Made by a program: the position numbers and the translations under genes. From positions 248,001-312,000 of the forward strand of contig NZ_JABBPG010000003.1 in NCBI RefSeq assembly GCF_013140855.1: a stretch of 64,000 nt of DNA, written 5' to 3'. Each line of letters starts with the position of its first letter. Positions within the stretch are counted from its first letter, which is position 1. Below the pieces are notes generated by a model. The model was not told the DNA's origin and did not search any database. It saw only the letters and a list, made by a program, of their open reading frames with translations. This DNA is from Pseudoalteromonas caenipelagi (GTDB lineage Bacteria; Pseudomonadota; Gammaproteobacteria; Enterobacterales; Alteromonadaceae). Positions 8,913 through 19,081 of the stretch are shown piece after piece.

Positions 8913-9155
8913 ATGAGTAACGAAGCGCTCTATTCTTTTTTTCAAGACTTTTTTGAAGCCAGAGGGGTCATTTTGCCCACAGAGATAGAAGATTATAACT
9001 TCATTGCCAGTGGTGTTTTAGACTCGTTTGAAGTGCTGTCGTTAATTATGCAGATTGAGTTAGAGTTTTCGGTGTCTTTCTCACCAGAGGAGCTGCTTGA
9101 TGAAAAAAACGCCTCTATCGGTGGTTTGATCAGTAGTATTCAGGCGAAGCTCTAA
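8913..9155 (+). CDS. Acyl carrier protein-like protein
   Basis: 80 residues, acidic and helical. IASGVLDSFEVLSLIMQIE carries the phosphopantetheine serine at S38 (D-S-F in place of the common D-S-L). Carrier proteins hold acyl groups as thioesters. It is encoded directly between PseI and the PseG fusion, with an AMP-ligase gene one gene further on. It is therefore probably loaded by that ligase and feeds a dedicated acyl group to an acyltransferase of the island. This is inference; the acyl group cannot be read from sequence. Its stop overlaps the next ATG. Confidence 0.85.
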   Translation: MSNEALYSFFQDFFEARGVILPTEIEDYNFIASGVLDSFEVLSLIMQIELEFSVSFSPEELLDEKNASIGGLISSIQAKL

Positions 9156-10738
9156 TGTTTGCATTTCGTATTAACAGCAAGCAAGGCATTGGTCATTTTA
9201 TGCGATGCAAGTGGCTAGCACTTGCACTGCAGCAACGTGGGCATGAGATATTTTTCTTTTTGGATAAGAATCCAACAATAGAAGTATTAGCAAATCAGCT
9301 TTCTTGGCCTGTCGTCTATTTCCCTGCTTTGTCACAACAGCAAGATGCACAACAAGTATTGTCTGCTATGGCATTAAAGGCTGAGCGGTTTAGGATTATT
9401 GTCGATAATTATGAACTGGGAGTCGAATGGGAAAGGGTAATAAAAGCGGCCAATGTGGAGTTGATAGTAATTGATGATATGGCACGTGAGCATCTGTGTG
9501 ATTACTTAATTGATCAAAAGTATACGGCAGATATGCACACTCGCTATCAACATAAAGTGCCTGCTGATTGCCAATTAATACTTGGGCCTAAATATGCGTT
9601 GCTCGACCCACAATATCAGAATGTTGAATCTCATCAGGCGTTACCTAAAAAGAATATTATGTTTTCTCTTGGGGGGGGAGGCGACTGGCAGCTACTTAGT
9701 GGGTTAATAGAGCAGCTCGCTACGTTTTTGGACAACGCGGTTACAATAACCGTAGTGCTAGGTCCCCAGGCCACCAATAAAAATAGTGTATTAAGTCTTG
9801 TTGATAGATTTACGCAAATTAAAGTTGTTGACTCCCCCAATAGCTTGTTGCCATTGTACAAAAAAGCTCACTTGTTTGTGGGTGCATTAGGAACGTCATT
9901 GTATGAACTAATGGCAACACATACACCTGCTTTAACTTTTGCAATTGCAAATAATCAACAAAATATGAGCGAAGATTTAGAACAGTTAGGGCACTTTTTT
10001 CATATTGAACATTTGCTTAGTTTATCCGTTGAACGCCAAATCAAATTGATTGAGACGTTGTTAAGTAATCATAAACGTATAACAAAGCTAACAAGCTGTG
10101 CGCCATATAAAGTTGATGGCTTAGGCGTTGAGCGCGTGGTTGACATATTATTAGGTACTCATAGCTTAAACGAAAGTGAGCGTCATGCAGAAGTTGTCAG
10201 CTCAAATCAGCAAATTATCATCACTCACGACTTGTCATATAGGCCAGTGCAAGACAGCGATATGATGGCCTATTTACGTGCTAGAAATAAGCCAAGTAAT
10301 GCCTCTAAAATGACGATCAGTAATGCCATTAAAATTGATGAGCATATTTGCTGGTGGTTTAATAATCGTCGCCAATCTTTCGTTATTTACAAAGCAGCAC
10401 AACCAATCGTATTTATTTGGCATCAAGAATTAGAGCTGCAACAGCAGCAATTTATAATCGGTGGCTGGTTTACAATTGATGACGATGTTTCATTTCCTGA
10501 AGCCCTAATGATTTTGAAGTGGCAACTCAAGTTCACTCAGAAAGTGGCACCTGAAGCTAGGTGGATTGCCGTGATACATAAAGAAAATAAGTTTGTTAGG
10601 TTACTCAACCAATATATGGGCTTTGAAGATGTCTCTGCTCAAAGTTTAAGCCACAAGGCAATTGAGTTTGCTTTTCCTCATGCTACGCCGCAATATTTTT
10701 ACTACATTGACCGTGCACCTCATAAACAGGTGAAATAA
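9155..10738 (+). CDS. pseG: PseG-like UDP-sugar hydrolase fused to a GNAT-like domain
   Basis: 527 residues, much longer than PseG alone (about 270-340). Residues 1 to about 330 are a GT-B-type PseG: KQGIGHFMRCKWLA near the N-terminus with H14 as the likely catalytic base, LGGGGDW at about 174, and GALGTSLYELMA. PseG removes UDP from the PseC/PseH product. Residues about 345-527 resemble the PseH type of GNAT (RPVQDSDMMAYLRARN, HICWWF, and NKFVRLLNQYMGFEDV at the end). I see no clear R/Q-x-x-G-x-G acetyl-CoA loop in that half, so it may be divergent, use acyl-ACP, or be inactive. Confidence 0.82.
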   Translation: MFAFRINSKQGIGHFMRCKWLALALQQRGHEIFFFLDKNPTIEVLANQLSWPVVYFPALSQQQDAQQVLSAMALKAERFRIIVDNYELGVEWERVIKAANVELIVIDDMAREHLCDYLIDQKYTADMHTRYQHKVPADCQLILGPKYALLDPQYQNVESHQALPKKNIMFSLGGGGDWQLLSGLIEQLATFLDNAVTITVVLGPQATNKNSVLSLVDRFTQIKVVDSPNSLLPLYKKAHLFVGALGTSLYELMATHTPALTFAIANNQQNMSEDLEQLGHFFHIEHLLSLSVERQIKLIETLLSNHKRITKLTSCAPYKVDGLGVERVVDILLGTHSLNESERHAEVVSSNQQIIITHDLSYRPVQDSDMMAYLRARNKPSNASKMTISNAIKIDEHICWWFNNRRQSFVIYKAAQPIVFIWHQELELQQQQFIIGGWFTIDDDVSFPEALMILKWQLKFTQKVAPEARWIAVIHKENKFVRLLNQYMGFEDVSAQSLSHKAIEFAFPHATPQYFYYIDRAPHKQVK

Positions 10739-10739
10739 T

Positions 10740-12251
10740 ATGAATAATATTTTCCAGTTGGTTTATCAACAAAGTATAGAGCAGCCATTCAAAGCAGCGA
10801 TCATCTATGAAGAGCAACATATAACCTATCATGAATTGATAGACAAGGTGCTCATCTTAAGTGCTTACTTTAAGTCAAAGGGATTGACAGCGGGGCAGAG
10901 AATCGCACTCTTTGCACCAAATGGGCCTGAATATGCAATCGTATTATTAAGTGCTGCAAAGCTAGGTCTAGCGGTAGTGCCTTTACCTATTACATTAAAA
11001 GGGCATGCGCTTGAAAACGCAATGAAATCAATACCTGTCGCCGCAACGGTGGCGTGGTCAAGTGTGTCTCAACAATTGTTAGGAACAGGCCTTGCGCAGC
11101 CAGAAAATCTTATTACATTAAACCGCTGTGTAAGTAAGGAAACACTGTGGGGTGACGTTTTTGAAAGTGGCTTAAAAGATGACGACAAAACAGTGGATAC
11201 AACTGAGTTACCTTTCATATTAACCATGACATCAGGCTCTACAGGCACACCAAAGCCAATCATTTTAACGCAAGAGTGCAAAATAAAGCGGGCGTTTGAC
11301 GCAACAATTAATTATTACGACCTCACACAAGATGAGGTGGTGCTTGTGTCTACACCTCTTTATCATTCTCTAGCACAGCGAGGCTTATTGATGCCACTGA
11401 TGCTAGGAGCTACGTCGGTAATTTTACCAAAGTTCAATGTTGCGAAGTGGTTTAATGTAATTGAAAAGTATAGAGTTTCTTTTTTGTTTGCGGTTTCTAG
11501 CCAGTTGGATATGTTAGTAGATAACATTGAATTAGCGAAAGATATGTCGAGTTTAAATTGTATTGTAAGCTCATCTGCTGTACTTGCGTTAGATACAAAA
11601 GAAAAGTTGGTTAAACAGTTTGATTGCCAATTACATGAGTGTTACGGTGCATCTGAAGTTGGCGTAGTAACAGACTTCTGTCTTAACTCACATAGTGATA
11701 AGCAAGGAAGTGTTGGTAAAGCACTACCTTTTGTAAAGCTCAAAATAATTAATGAACAGCATCAGCTGGTAGGTGCAGGTGAAGTCGGGCAGATAATGTG
11801 TCAATCAAAGACTGAGTTTGCTGGATACCTCAAAATGCCCGAAAAAACAAAGTTAGCCTACGATGAGCAAGGTTATTTTGCGACGGGGGATTTAGGCTAC
11901 CTAGATGAAGATGGCTTTTTATATTATGTTGGTCGTAATAACGATGTCATCTCATCAGGAGGGATCAATGTTTATCCCCAAGATATTGAAAGCACAATCA
12001 AAATGCATCCGGATGTAGCGGATTGCGTGGCATTTGCTTATCCCGATAAGCAGTTTGGTGAGGTTATTAAAGTGGTATATACCACTCAATCTGACTCTTT
12101 AGATGTAAACGAGTTGAAAAAGCTTTGTCTTCATGAGCTTACGGATTATCAGCAGCCTCGCTATTTTGAACGCGTAGATTCGTTAGCGAAAAGTAGCCTC
12201 GGTAAAATACTACGACAGTCCGTAAAAAGTCTATTTGGTGGTAAAGGGTAA
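10740..12251 (+). CDS. AMP-forming acyl ligase (class-I adenylate-forming enzyme)
   Basis: 503 residues, full length for the ANL superfamily. The phosphate-binding loop TMTSGSTGTPKP is near residues 162-173, the adenylate motif YGASEVG lies near 300, YFATGDLGYLDEDGFLYYVGR is the A8 hinge region, and the catalytic lysine is K489 in SSLGKILRQ. It activates a carboxylic acid as acyl-AMP and passes it to CoA or to a carrier protein; the ACP two genes upstream is the obvious partner. Last gene of the plus-strand operon, with a terminator overlapping its stop codon. Confidence 0.88.
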   Translation: MNNIFQLVYQQSIEQPFKAAIIYEEQHITYHELIDKVLILSAYFKSKGLTAGQRIALFAPNGPEYAIVLLSAAKLGLAVVPLPITLKGHALENAMKSIPVAATVAWSSVSQQLLGTGLAQPENLITLNRCVSKETLWGDVFESGLKDDDKTVDTTELPFILTMTSGSTGTPKPIILTQECKIKRAFDATINYYDLTQDEVVLVSTPLYHSLAQRGLLMPLMLGATSVILPKFNVAKWFNVIEKYRVSFLFAVSSQLDMLVDNIELAKDMSSLNCIVSSSAVLALDTKEKLVKQFDCQLHECYGASEVGVVTDFCLNSHSDKQGSVGKALPFVKLKIINEQHQLVGAGEVGQIMCQSKTEFAGYLKMPEKTKLAYDEQGYFATGDLGYLDEDGFLYYVGRNNDVISSGGINVYPQDIESTIKMHPDVADCVAFAYPDKQFGEVIKVVYTTQSDSLDVNELKKLCLHELTDYQQPRYFERVDSLAKSSLGKILRQSVKSLFGGKG

Positions 12252-12267
12252 CTTTATCACCTTTTTT
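12237..12267 (+). terminator. Rho-independent terminator of the plus-strand glycan operon
   Basis: GGTGGTAAAG (12237-12246) pairs with CTTTATCACC (12252-12261) over 10 bp with one G-U pair and a five-base loop, followed by six T residues. The loop contains the TAA stop of the ligase gene. This is a textbook intrinsic terminator and marks the end of the operon that begins at 5291. Confidence 0.85.
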
Positions 12268-12418
12268 AATGCAATAACTTCTACTTTGATAACAATAGCT
12301 GTACTGCCAGAAAAGGTATCGTATTAATTAAAAAAGAAATAATTAATAAAATATCGAAAATTCCGTATTTTAAACTATACTTAACGTGAAATTAACTTTT
12401 GTGTGGGTTAGAGTGGAT

Positions 12419-13483
12419 ATGGATGAGAAGTTTTGGCAGCGTTTTAAAGCAGTTGATGCGCAGCGTTATATCTTTGGTACAACTACCGAAGCTCAGGCAC
12501 TAATAGAGATATTTAAAAATAAAAATATTGCTATAGAAGCGGTTATAGACAACTTCTATCGCTTCGATTCATTCCATGGCCTACCTTGTATCAAACTCAT
12601 TGATGTGCCAGATAACGCAGTTGTAGTCAGCGCTGTAACTAACAGTCGCCCTCTTGATGTTAATCAACTATTAAAAAGTAAAGGCCTAACCTACTGCGAT
12701 TATTTTTCTTTTTATAGAAATTCGGGCTTTATCTGCCCAAAAATTGACTTTTGGGAGGGGGCCAACAGTCATTGGGAGTCAAATAAAGAGGACTATGAAG
12801 AAGTAAAAAGTTGGTTAGCAGACGATGAGTCTAAGCACACTTTTGATGCCGTTGTCGGTTTTAGAAATAATTACGACTTGGCGTTTATGGATGGGTTTAA
12901 GTTTGATATTACCAATATGTATATTGAGCCATTCATTCTGCCTTTTAAAGATAGTGCCATATTTTTTGATTTAGGTGCTTATGACGGCAGTGATTCAGAA
13001 CGTTTTTTAAGACATGTAAACAAAGGAATTGCTTATCTCTTTGAGCCAATTCCAGAGCAGGTTAATGTGTTACAAAAAAAATATCAAAACTCTAACTCTG
13101 TTCAAGTCGTTGCGGCTGCGGTTGGAAGCACAGAGAAAACGGTTTATTTTAATGTCTCTGGCACGTCCTCAAAAGTGGTTGAAAGCGGTGATGACCAAGA
13201 TGCCGTTGCAGTACAGCAAACTTATTTAGACAAGTTCTGTAAACAAAACGAATTGCAGCCAGATTATATTAAGATGGACGTAGAAGGCTTTGAAGTAGAA
13301 GTACTAAAAGGTATGGAGGAGTTGATTCAACAACATAAGCCAAAACTGGCGGTCAGTGTTTATCATCGGGTTGAGCATTTGACCCAAGTACCAATGATGT
13401 TAAAAGCGCTGTGCCCTGAGTATAAGTTTTATTTAAGACATTACACTCAGGGGTATAGTGAAACAGTGTTGTTCGCTATTTAG
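12419..13483 (+). CDS. FkbM-family methyltransferase with N-terminal Rossmann-like region
   Basis: 354 residues from ATG 12419; an in-frame GTG at 12386 would add 11 residues but has no better ribosome site. Residues about 1-110 resemble the nucleotide/sugar-binding domain of PglD/NeuD proteins (YIFGTTTEAQALIEIF). The FkbM methyltransferase domain follows, with the SAM site FFDLGAYDGSDSERF near 182 and IKMDVEGFEVEVLKG near 284. It is preceded by a terminator and an AT-rich 150-base spacer, so it is probably its own transcription unit. It is paralogous to the minus-strand gene it meets. It likely O-methylates the flagellar glycan or its precursor (inference). Confidence 0.82.
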   Translation: MDEKFWQRFKAVDAQRYIFGTTTEAQALIEIFKNKNIAIEAVIDNFYRFDSFHGLPCIKLIDVPDNAVVVSAVTNSRPLDVNQLLKSKGLTYCDYFSFYRNSGFICPKIDFWEGANSHWESNKEDYEEVKSWLADDESKHTFDAVVGFRNNYDLAFMDGFKFDITNMYIEPFILPFKDSAIFFDLGAYDGSDSERFLRHVNKGIAYLFEPIPEQVNVLQKKYQNSNSVQVVAAAVGSTEKTVYFNVSGTSSKVVESGDDQDAVAVQQTYLDKFCKQNELQPDYIKMDVEGFEVEVLKGMEELIQQHKPKLAVSVYHRVEHLTQVPMMLKALCPEYKFYLRHYTQGYSETVLFAI

Positions 13484-14565
13484 CTAGCAGGGATCGCGTA
13501 AAGAATAATTTCTAAACCAAAATCACCATGGCAATGTAATTTAAATTTGTAATTGGGATTAAGCTCATGTATCTGCTTTGCAATTTGCCATAAATGCTCA
13601 GGTTCATGATAAACTGAAATTGCGAGTAAAGGGTTTGAGCTTTGAATAATTTGCTTTGCTCCGTCAATAGCTTGTGGCTCAGTGCCCTCAATATCCATTT
13701 TTATAAAATTTATCTTTGAACCAATACAAGTTTGATCAAGTGCAACAACGGGCAGTGATTTTCCTAGCTCGAGAACATTATTTGTATCGTCAAACTTCCC
13801 CTGTGATTGACGAGCATCGAAGCTTAGTATGGTGTTAGAATGCCATACACCACATGGATATAATTGCGTCAGGAAAGGCTTGTTTCTGAGCGCGTAAGCT
13901 TTTTTCTGCAAGTTGCTGTAGTTTGCAGGGTCTGGCTCAAAGCAAATAATAGAATTAAGCTTAATATTGGCGTTCTCTAATGTCTCAACTGCGCTATCGA
14001 GTGTATCGCCAATATATGCACCACAATCTACAAAATTAATACCGTTCTGCCACATTGGTAGCTCCAGCAACCAAGGTGGAAAATACTGCACTAACCAGTC
14101 ATTCTTTACGTAGCTCTTATTGTTTACAGCGCTTCTAAACGAGAGTATGTCATCTAAACAACGCTTACTTTGGTCATCCTCTAAGTTTTCTCTAAACCAC
14201 GCAAGTTGTTTTGCATCTCGTTCTACACTCATTTTGAGCTTCTGCTGATAGCTTGGAGTGAAAAACTGCTCCAGCACACTAGGAAATTGCGCTATTATCT
14301 CATTCATATTCATGCAAGACTTAACACCTTGCTGCTGAAGCGCTTGTTTGATTTGTTCACTTGTGCATGAGACGGATACAAGGGTAAGAACAGATTTATC
14401 TGGGATTGCGTTTGGCCTATATATTGGGCATCCGTCAAAGTCGCTAGCTTCACTATATAGATCTATAAAAAACGCAACATTTACATTTTCTTGTTTGAGT
14501 GCTTGATAAACTTTCTGCCCGTTACCACCAGCGCCATATATAGCGACTTGTTGATTATTTGTCAT
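13480..14565 (-). CDS. FkbM-family methyltransferase, second copy
   Basis: 361 residues from ATG 14565, chosen because GGGAGAGCTAC stands just upstream; the frame runs back to 14655 inside the upstream gene. It shares the two-part design of its convergent neighbour: a Rossmann-like N-terminus with a clearer glycine motif (VAIYGAGGNGQKVYQAL), then FkbM with FVDCGAYIGDTLD and IKMDIEGTEPQAIDG. The C-terminus LLAISVYHEPEHLWQI matches LAVSVYHRVEHLTQV of the other copy. It is the last gene of the minus-strand glycan operon, and its stop overlaps that of the convergent gene by three bases. Confidence 0.82.
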   Translation of the reverse strand: MTNNQQVAIYGAGGNGQKVYQALKQENVNVAFFIDLYSEASDFDGCPIYRPNAIPDKSVLTLVSVSCTSEQIKQALQQQGVKSCMNMNEIIAQFPSVLEQFFTPSYQQKLKMSVERDAKQLAWFRENLEDDQSKRCLDDILSFRSAVNNKSYVKNDWLVQYFPPWLLELPMWQNGINFVDCGAYIGDTLDSAVETLENANIKLNSIICFEPDPANYSNLQKKAYALRNKPFLTQLYPCGVWHSNTILSFDARQSQGKFDDTNNVLELGKSLPVVALDQTCIGSKINFIKMDIEGTEPQAIDGAKQIIQSSNPLLAISVYHEPEHLWQIAKQIHELNPNYKFKLHCHGDFGLEIILYAIPAS

Positions 14566-14596
14566 GTAGCTCTCCCATTGTTCTAGTTTCTCGATG

Positions 14597-15748
14597 CTAT
14601 TGTTGTTTTGAGATTGCTTCCCACTGCTCAGAGTCCACGGACGCTTTTGCAGCACTAAACAAGTTTAATCCATCACTGGATTGGTCGACGCCAAATACAT
14701 AGCTACTTTTTTCATCAGAGTTCGACAAAAACTGAAGTAGCTCTGTGTGAATATCGCTATACAAATTTGAAAAGGCTTCTACAAAACCAGTAGGATGTCC
14801 CGGCTTCATACGGTTATATCTGAATTGATTTGCGTATTGACATTGACCAGCTCGGTCTAAAACTTCACGACGGCCATCATTATAGTTCAGCTCTAGTTCG
14901 TCAGGGTTTAACTGTACCCAACAAGCACTGCCTTGGTCGCCATAAACTCTTACCTTAAGGCCATTTCTATGGCCAATTGCGGTTTTGGACATCCACATGC
15001 TGCCACGAATATTGTTTGGGTATTTGAGCAGCAGATATGCATCGTCGACTAAATTAGGATATTGCGAGTGATTGGTAAACTGAGCAATTGTATGCGTGGG
15101 TTCTAGTTCTAATAAATAACTAGAAAGATGGTGTAAATGTACACCGAGATCCAAGCAAATGGTTGGCACTTCGCAGTCCTTTAAGCGCCAGGCTTGCGGC
15201 ATAGCGGGTTTCCCAGCAATATCTGGCGGGCGTCTAAACCCTTCTTGCGGCATTTCCAAATGGATTTTTTGGATAACACCTAATGTCCCTTGTTTAATGA
15301 GATGCTTAAGCTCTCTGATCATTGCATAGCCACTATAATTATAAGTAACAGCAAGGAAGTGTTTGGAGCGGTCGTAGCTTGATTGGACCCTTTTTATCTC
15401 ACTTGGGCCTGTTACTAATGCCTTTTCACAAATAATGGGAATATTGGCTTGCAGGAGTGCTTCAAGTACTTCAACATGGTGGGGGGTTGGTGTAAGGACA
15501 ACGATTGCGTCAATACGCTCCTTTTCAGCTTTTATCAACGCTCGCCAGCAATCATATATACGTTCTGAAGAGATACTCCAGCGTTGGCCTGTTGCTAGAT
15601 TTTCTTCATGGTCTCTAGAAAATGCACCCGCTACAACTTCAAACTTATTATCTAGTTGGCTAGCTGCAAAGTGAACATAACCAACTGCAGAGTTATTACC
15701 CCCTCCTATAAAAGCGAGTTTTAATCTTGTATTTTCTTTTTCTAGCAT
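14597..15748 (-). CDS. Gfo/Idh/MocA-family oxidoreductase
   Basis: 383 residues. The N-terminal NAD(P)-binding domain begins LKLAFIGGGNNSAVGYVHFA, followed by VVLTPTPHHVEVLEALLQANIPIICEKALVTG, where the EK of the family's catalytic EKP motif is seen as EKA. The C-terminal domain holds CLDLGVHLHHLSSYLL, with the active-site D/H pattern. Such enzymes oxidise or reduce a hydroxyl of a nucleotide sugar or inositol. In this island it may form a keto intermediate for an aminotransferase, but the substrate is unknown. It starts after a GAAGG ribosome site, 63 bases downstream of the aldo/keto reductase. Confidence 0.85.
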   Translation of the reverse strand: MLEKENTRLKLAFIGGGNNSAVGYVHFAASQLDNKFEVVAGAFSRDHEENLATGQRWSISSERIYDCWRALIKAEKERIDAIVVLTPTPHHVEVLEALLQANIPIICEKALVTGPSEIKRVQSSYDRSKHFLAVTYNYSGYAMIRELKHLIKQGTLGVIQKIHLEMPQEGFRRPPDIAGKPAMPQAWRLKDCEVPTICLDLGVHLHHLSSYLLELEPTHTIAQFTNHSQYPNLVDDAYLLLKYPNNIRGSMWMSKTAIGHRNGLKVRVYGDQGSACWVQLNPDELELNYNDGRREVLDRAGQCQYANQFRYNRMKPGHPTGFVEAFSNLYSDIHTELLQFLSNSDEKSSYVFGVDQSSDGLNLFSAAKASVDSEQWEAISKQQ

Positions 15749-15811
15749 TGTTAGGGCCTTCTCTAGGTATACAGGTTTTTATCGGCAGCTTGTTTAAAAA
15801 AATAAGTATAT

Positions 15812-16696
15812 TTATTTGTTCCAAAGAGCGGGGTTGGTCAACTTCGGGTCATCAACAGCCATATTTATGAGTTCTGTTGGATCTATAGTTGCCACTTTTT
15901 GGTATGCTTCAAGTATTTCAGTGAGCTCTCGTTCTGAGTTTACGCCCACTAGGATTTGGTTTATCTCAGGCTCTTTTGCAACATAAGCTAAACATAACGT
16001 AAGTAAAGACACGTTATGATGCTTGGCCTGTTTATGAAACATGGTCAGTTGTGTAAACCAAGGGCGAAAGTAAGGTGTGAGTTGCTCAATTGGCATAAGC
16101 AACAAGCCCTGTAAAAAGCATGAGCGTGAGTGAATTTCAACTCCATGGCTGGCTAAAGCTTTTAGAACGCCTGTTTTTTTGAAATAGTCATCAAATGCAT
16201 TAAATGGCAATTGTACTAAATCGATAAAGCTCGACTCACACAATAAGGAGGCTGGCGTATCTGAGTAGACGGATACGCCAAGCTGTTGTATACGATGCGT
16301 ATTCTTTTGCTCTTTCAGGTAGTCAAGCAATGCCTTAACACCAGGCTTGAAGGCATCAGATGCTTGATGGAAAAGTAGTGCTTTTAAAGAGGTGCATTTT
16401 AGGTCTATAAAACACTGTTCAACATAACGGATATATCGCTCAATGTCGGTTTGACTAAATATATCTGCATGCAGAGGTGGCAACTTAGTGACAATACTAA
16501 ACTGGCTGTGAAGAGGCTCGTACGTTGCGAGTGAGTGATGGCTTTCTCCGTAACCTAATGCAGTGTCTAAAACTTTAATATTCTCAGTATTTGCCAAGTG
16601 TAATATGCGCTCAACCTCAGAATAAGACGGTCGACCGTTTTTGTTGCTAATGCCATAGTCCAGACCAAACTGAACTGTTCCTAAAGCTAATCGCAT
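15812..16696 (-). CDS. Aldo/keto reductase
   Basis: 294 residues. The N-terminus MRLALGTVQFGLDYGI and the tetrad residues D44 and Y49 (KVLDTALGYGES), the lysine in SIVTKLPPL and the histidine in LLFHQASD are typical of the aldo/keto reductase superfamily, a TIM-barrel NAD(P)H oxidoreductase. It resembles the short AKRs of surface-sugar clusters. The start overlaps the end of pseC by ten bases, which implies coupled translation. With the neighbouring Gfo/Idh enzyme it could make or reduce a keto group on the glycan. Not part of the classical pseudaminic pathway. Confidence 0.87.
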   Translation of the reverse strand: MRLALGTVQFGLDYGISNKNGRPSYSEVERILHLANTENIKVLDTALGYGESHHSLATYEPLHSQFSIVTKLPPLHADIFSQTDIERYIRYVEQCFIDLKCTSLKALLFHQASDAFKPGVKALLDYLKEQKNTHRIQQLGVSVYSDTPASLLCESSFIDLVQLPFNAFDDYFKKTGVLKALASHGVEIHSRSCFLQGLLLMPIEQLTPYFRPWFTQLTMFHKQAKHHNVSLLTLCLAYVAKEPEINQILVGVNSERELTEILEAYQKVATIDPTELINMAVDDPKLTNPALWNK

Positions 16697-17844
16697 AATG
16701 CAGATTTAATGTTTTCGATAACGGTTTGCTGCTCACTCCGTGTTAAGTCGGGGTAAAGCGGAATGGTCATGGCTTGTTGATAGTATTTTTCCGCATTAGG
16801 GAAGTCACCAACTTGAAACCCAAGTTTTTGATAATAGGGCTGAAGATGAATAGGGATATAGTGTAAATGACTAGTAATACCTTGCTGTCTTAGCGTTGCT
16901 ATAAGCTTTGCATGTAGGTGTTTGTCATCAGGTAGCAATCGAACAATAAACAAGTGATAGCTGGAGTAGCAGTCTGAACTTTGCTTAAGGTGCTCTAATG
17001 GGAGATGCATTAAAGCTGATATATAGCTTTGTGCCAGTTTATTGCGTTTGGTTATGAACTGTTCAAGTCTAGTAAACTGGCTTATGCCAAGCGCAGCTTG
17101 CAGCTCAGTCATCCGATAATTAAAGCCAAGTTCAACTTGCTGATAATACCAAGGACCATGACTTGGCTCTGTCATTTCACTAGGGTCATTGGTTATACCA
17201 TGGCTTCTAAGGCGTTTCATTCTTTTAGCTAACTGCGCATCATTACAAGTGGCCATGCCGCCTTCTGCTGAGGTAATGATTTTTACAGGGTGAAAGCTAA
17301 ACACCGTGATATCAGAGTATTGGCAACAACCAACGGGTTTATCTTGATATTTTGCACCAATTGCATGAGAAGCATCTTCAATAATTTTGATTTGATATTG
17401 TTGTGCTAGAGCAAAAATAGCTTTCATATCGCACGACTGACCAGCTAAATGTACGGGGATAATGACCTTTGGAAGCGTGTTACTTTGTTTTGCTTGGGCA
17501 AGCTTAGTCGCCAACTTTTCAACTGACATATTGCCAGTTTCAATGTCAATATCGACGAAATCCACTTGTGCACCGCAGTACAGAGCACAGTTGGCTGAAG
17601 CAACAAACGAGATAGGAGATGTCCAGACAACGTCATCTTTGCCAACATTTAAGGCAAGGCAAGCTAAATGTAATGCCGACGTTGCACTATTGGTGGCACA
17701 CGCATATTGCGCGCTACAATAATTGGCGATAACCGTCTCAAACTCAGGAACTTTGGGTCCTTGAGTCAACCAATCAGAGCGCAGTACATCCACGACGGCT
17801 GAAATGTCTTGTTCTGTTATATTTTGCTTTCCGTAGGGGATCAT
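16687..17844 (-). CDS. pseC: PseC, UDP-4-amino-4,6-dideoxy-N-acetyl-beta-L-altrosamine transaminase
   Basis: 385 residues. DegT/DnrJ/EryC1-fold aminotransferase with the PLP lysine K188 in SFHPVKIITSAEGGM and the Asp in IIEDASHAIGA. The opening MIPYGKQNITEQDI and WLTQGPKVPEFE are typical of PseC. It converts the 4-keto product of PseB to the 4-amino sugar using glutamate. It lies 14 bases after pseB, second in the minus-strand operon. Very likely correct. Confidence 0.94.
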   Translation of the reverse strand: MIPYGKQNITEQDISAVVDVLRSDWLTQGPKVPEFETVIANYCSAQYACATNSATSALHLACLALNVGKDDVVWTSPISFVASANCALYCGAQVDFVDIDIETGNMSVEKLATKLAQAKQSNTLPKVIIPVHLAGQSCDMKAIFALAQQYQIKIIEDASHAIGAKYQDKPVGCCQYSDITVFSFHPVKIITSAEGGMATCNDAQLAKRMKRLRSHGITNDPSEMTEPSHGPWYYQQVELGFNYRMTELQAALGISQFTRLEQFITKRNKLAQSYISALMHLPLEHLKQSSDCYSSYHLFIVRLLPDDKHLHAKLIATLRQQGITSHLHYIPIHLQPYYQKLGFQVGDFPNAEKYYQQAMTIPLYPDLTRSEQQTVIENIKSALCD

Positions 17845-17858
17845 AGTTGGCAGTCTTT

Positions 17859-18866
<1,008 letters not shown>

Positions 18867-19081
18867 CTACCTTGAGGTGCAATTAAATCTTTACAGTTTC
18901 TCTTAGAGGAAATTTTCATATCGCTTTGAGAATCTATAAATCGAATACTAGTCAATACTTTATATCAGTTTTCTAGTTTTTGCAGTATTTATGGTGCGCA
19001 CGGTGGAATTATTGACGTTTAGGTGACTTTTTGTGCAGATAAGAGTATGGTTAAAACTAGTACCACTTGATGGGGGTAGGT

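Noticed and set aside
19022..19036. Near sigma-54 site GG-N11-GC before the second flagellin
   Set aside because: The spacing is eleven, not ten; sigma-54 promoters do not tolerate this well.
19013..19042. Possible sigma-28 promoter before the second flagellin (GCAGATAA at 19035 with TGACGTTT upstream)
   Set aside because: The -10-like box is good, but the upstream box is 14 bases away instead of about 11 and matches poorly. Plausible for a flagellin, but not supported well enough to list.
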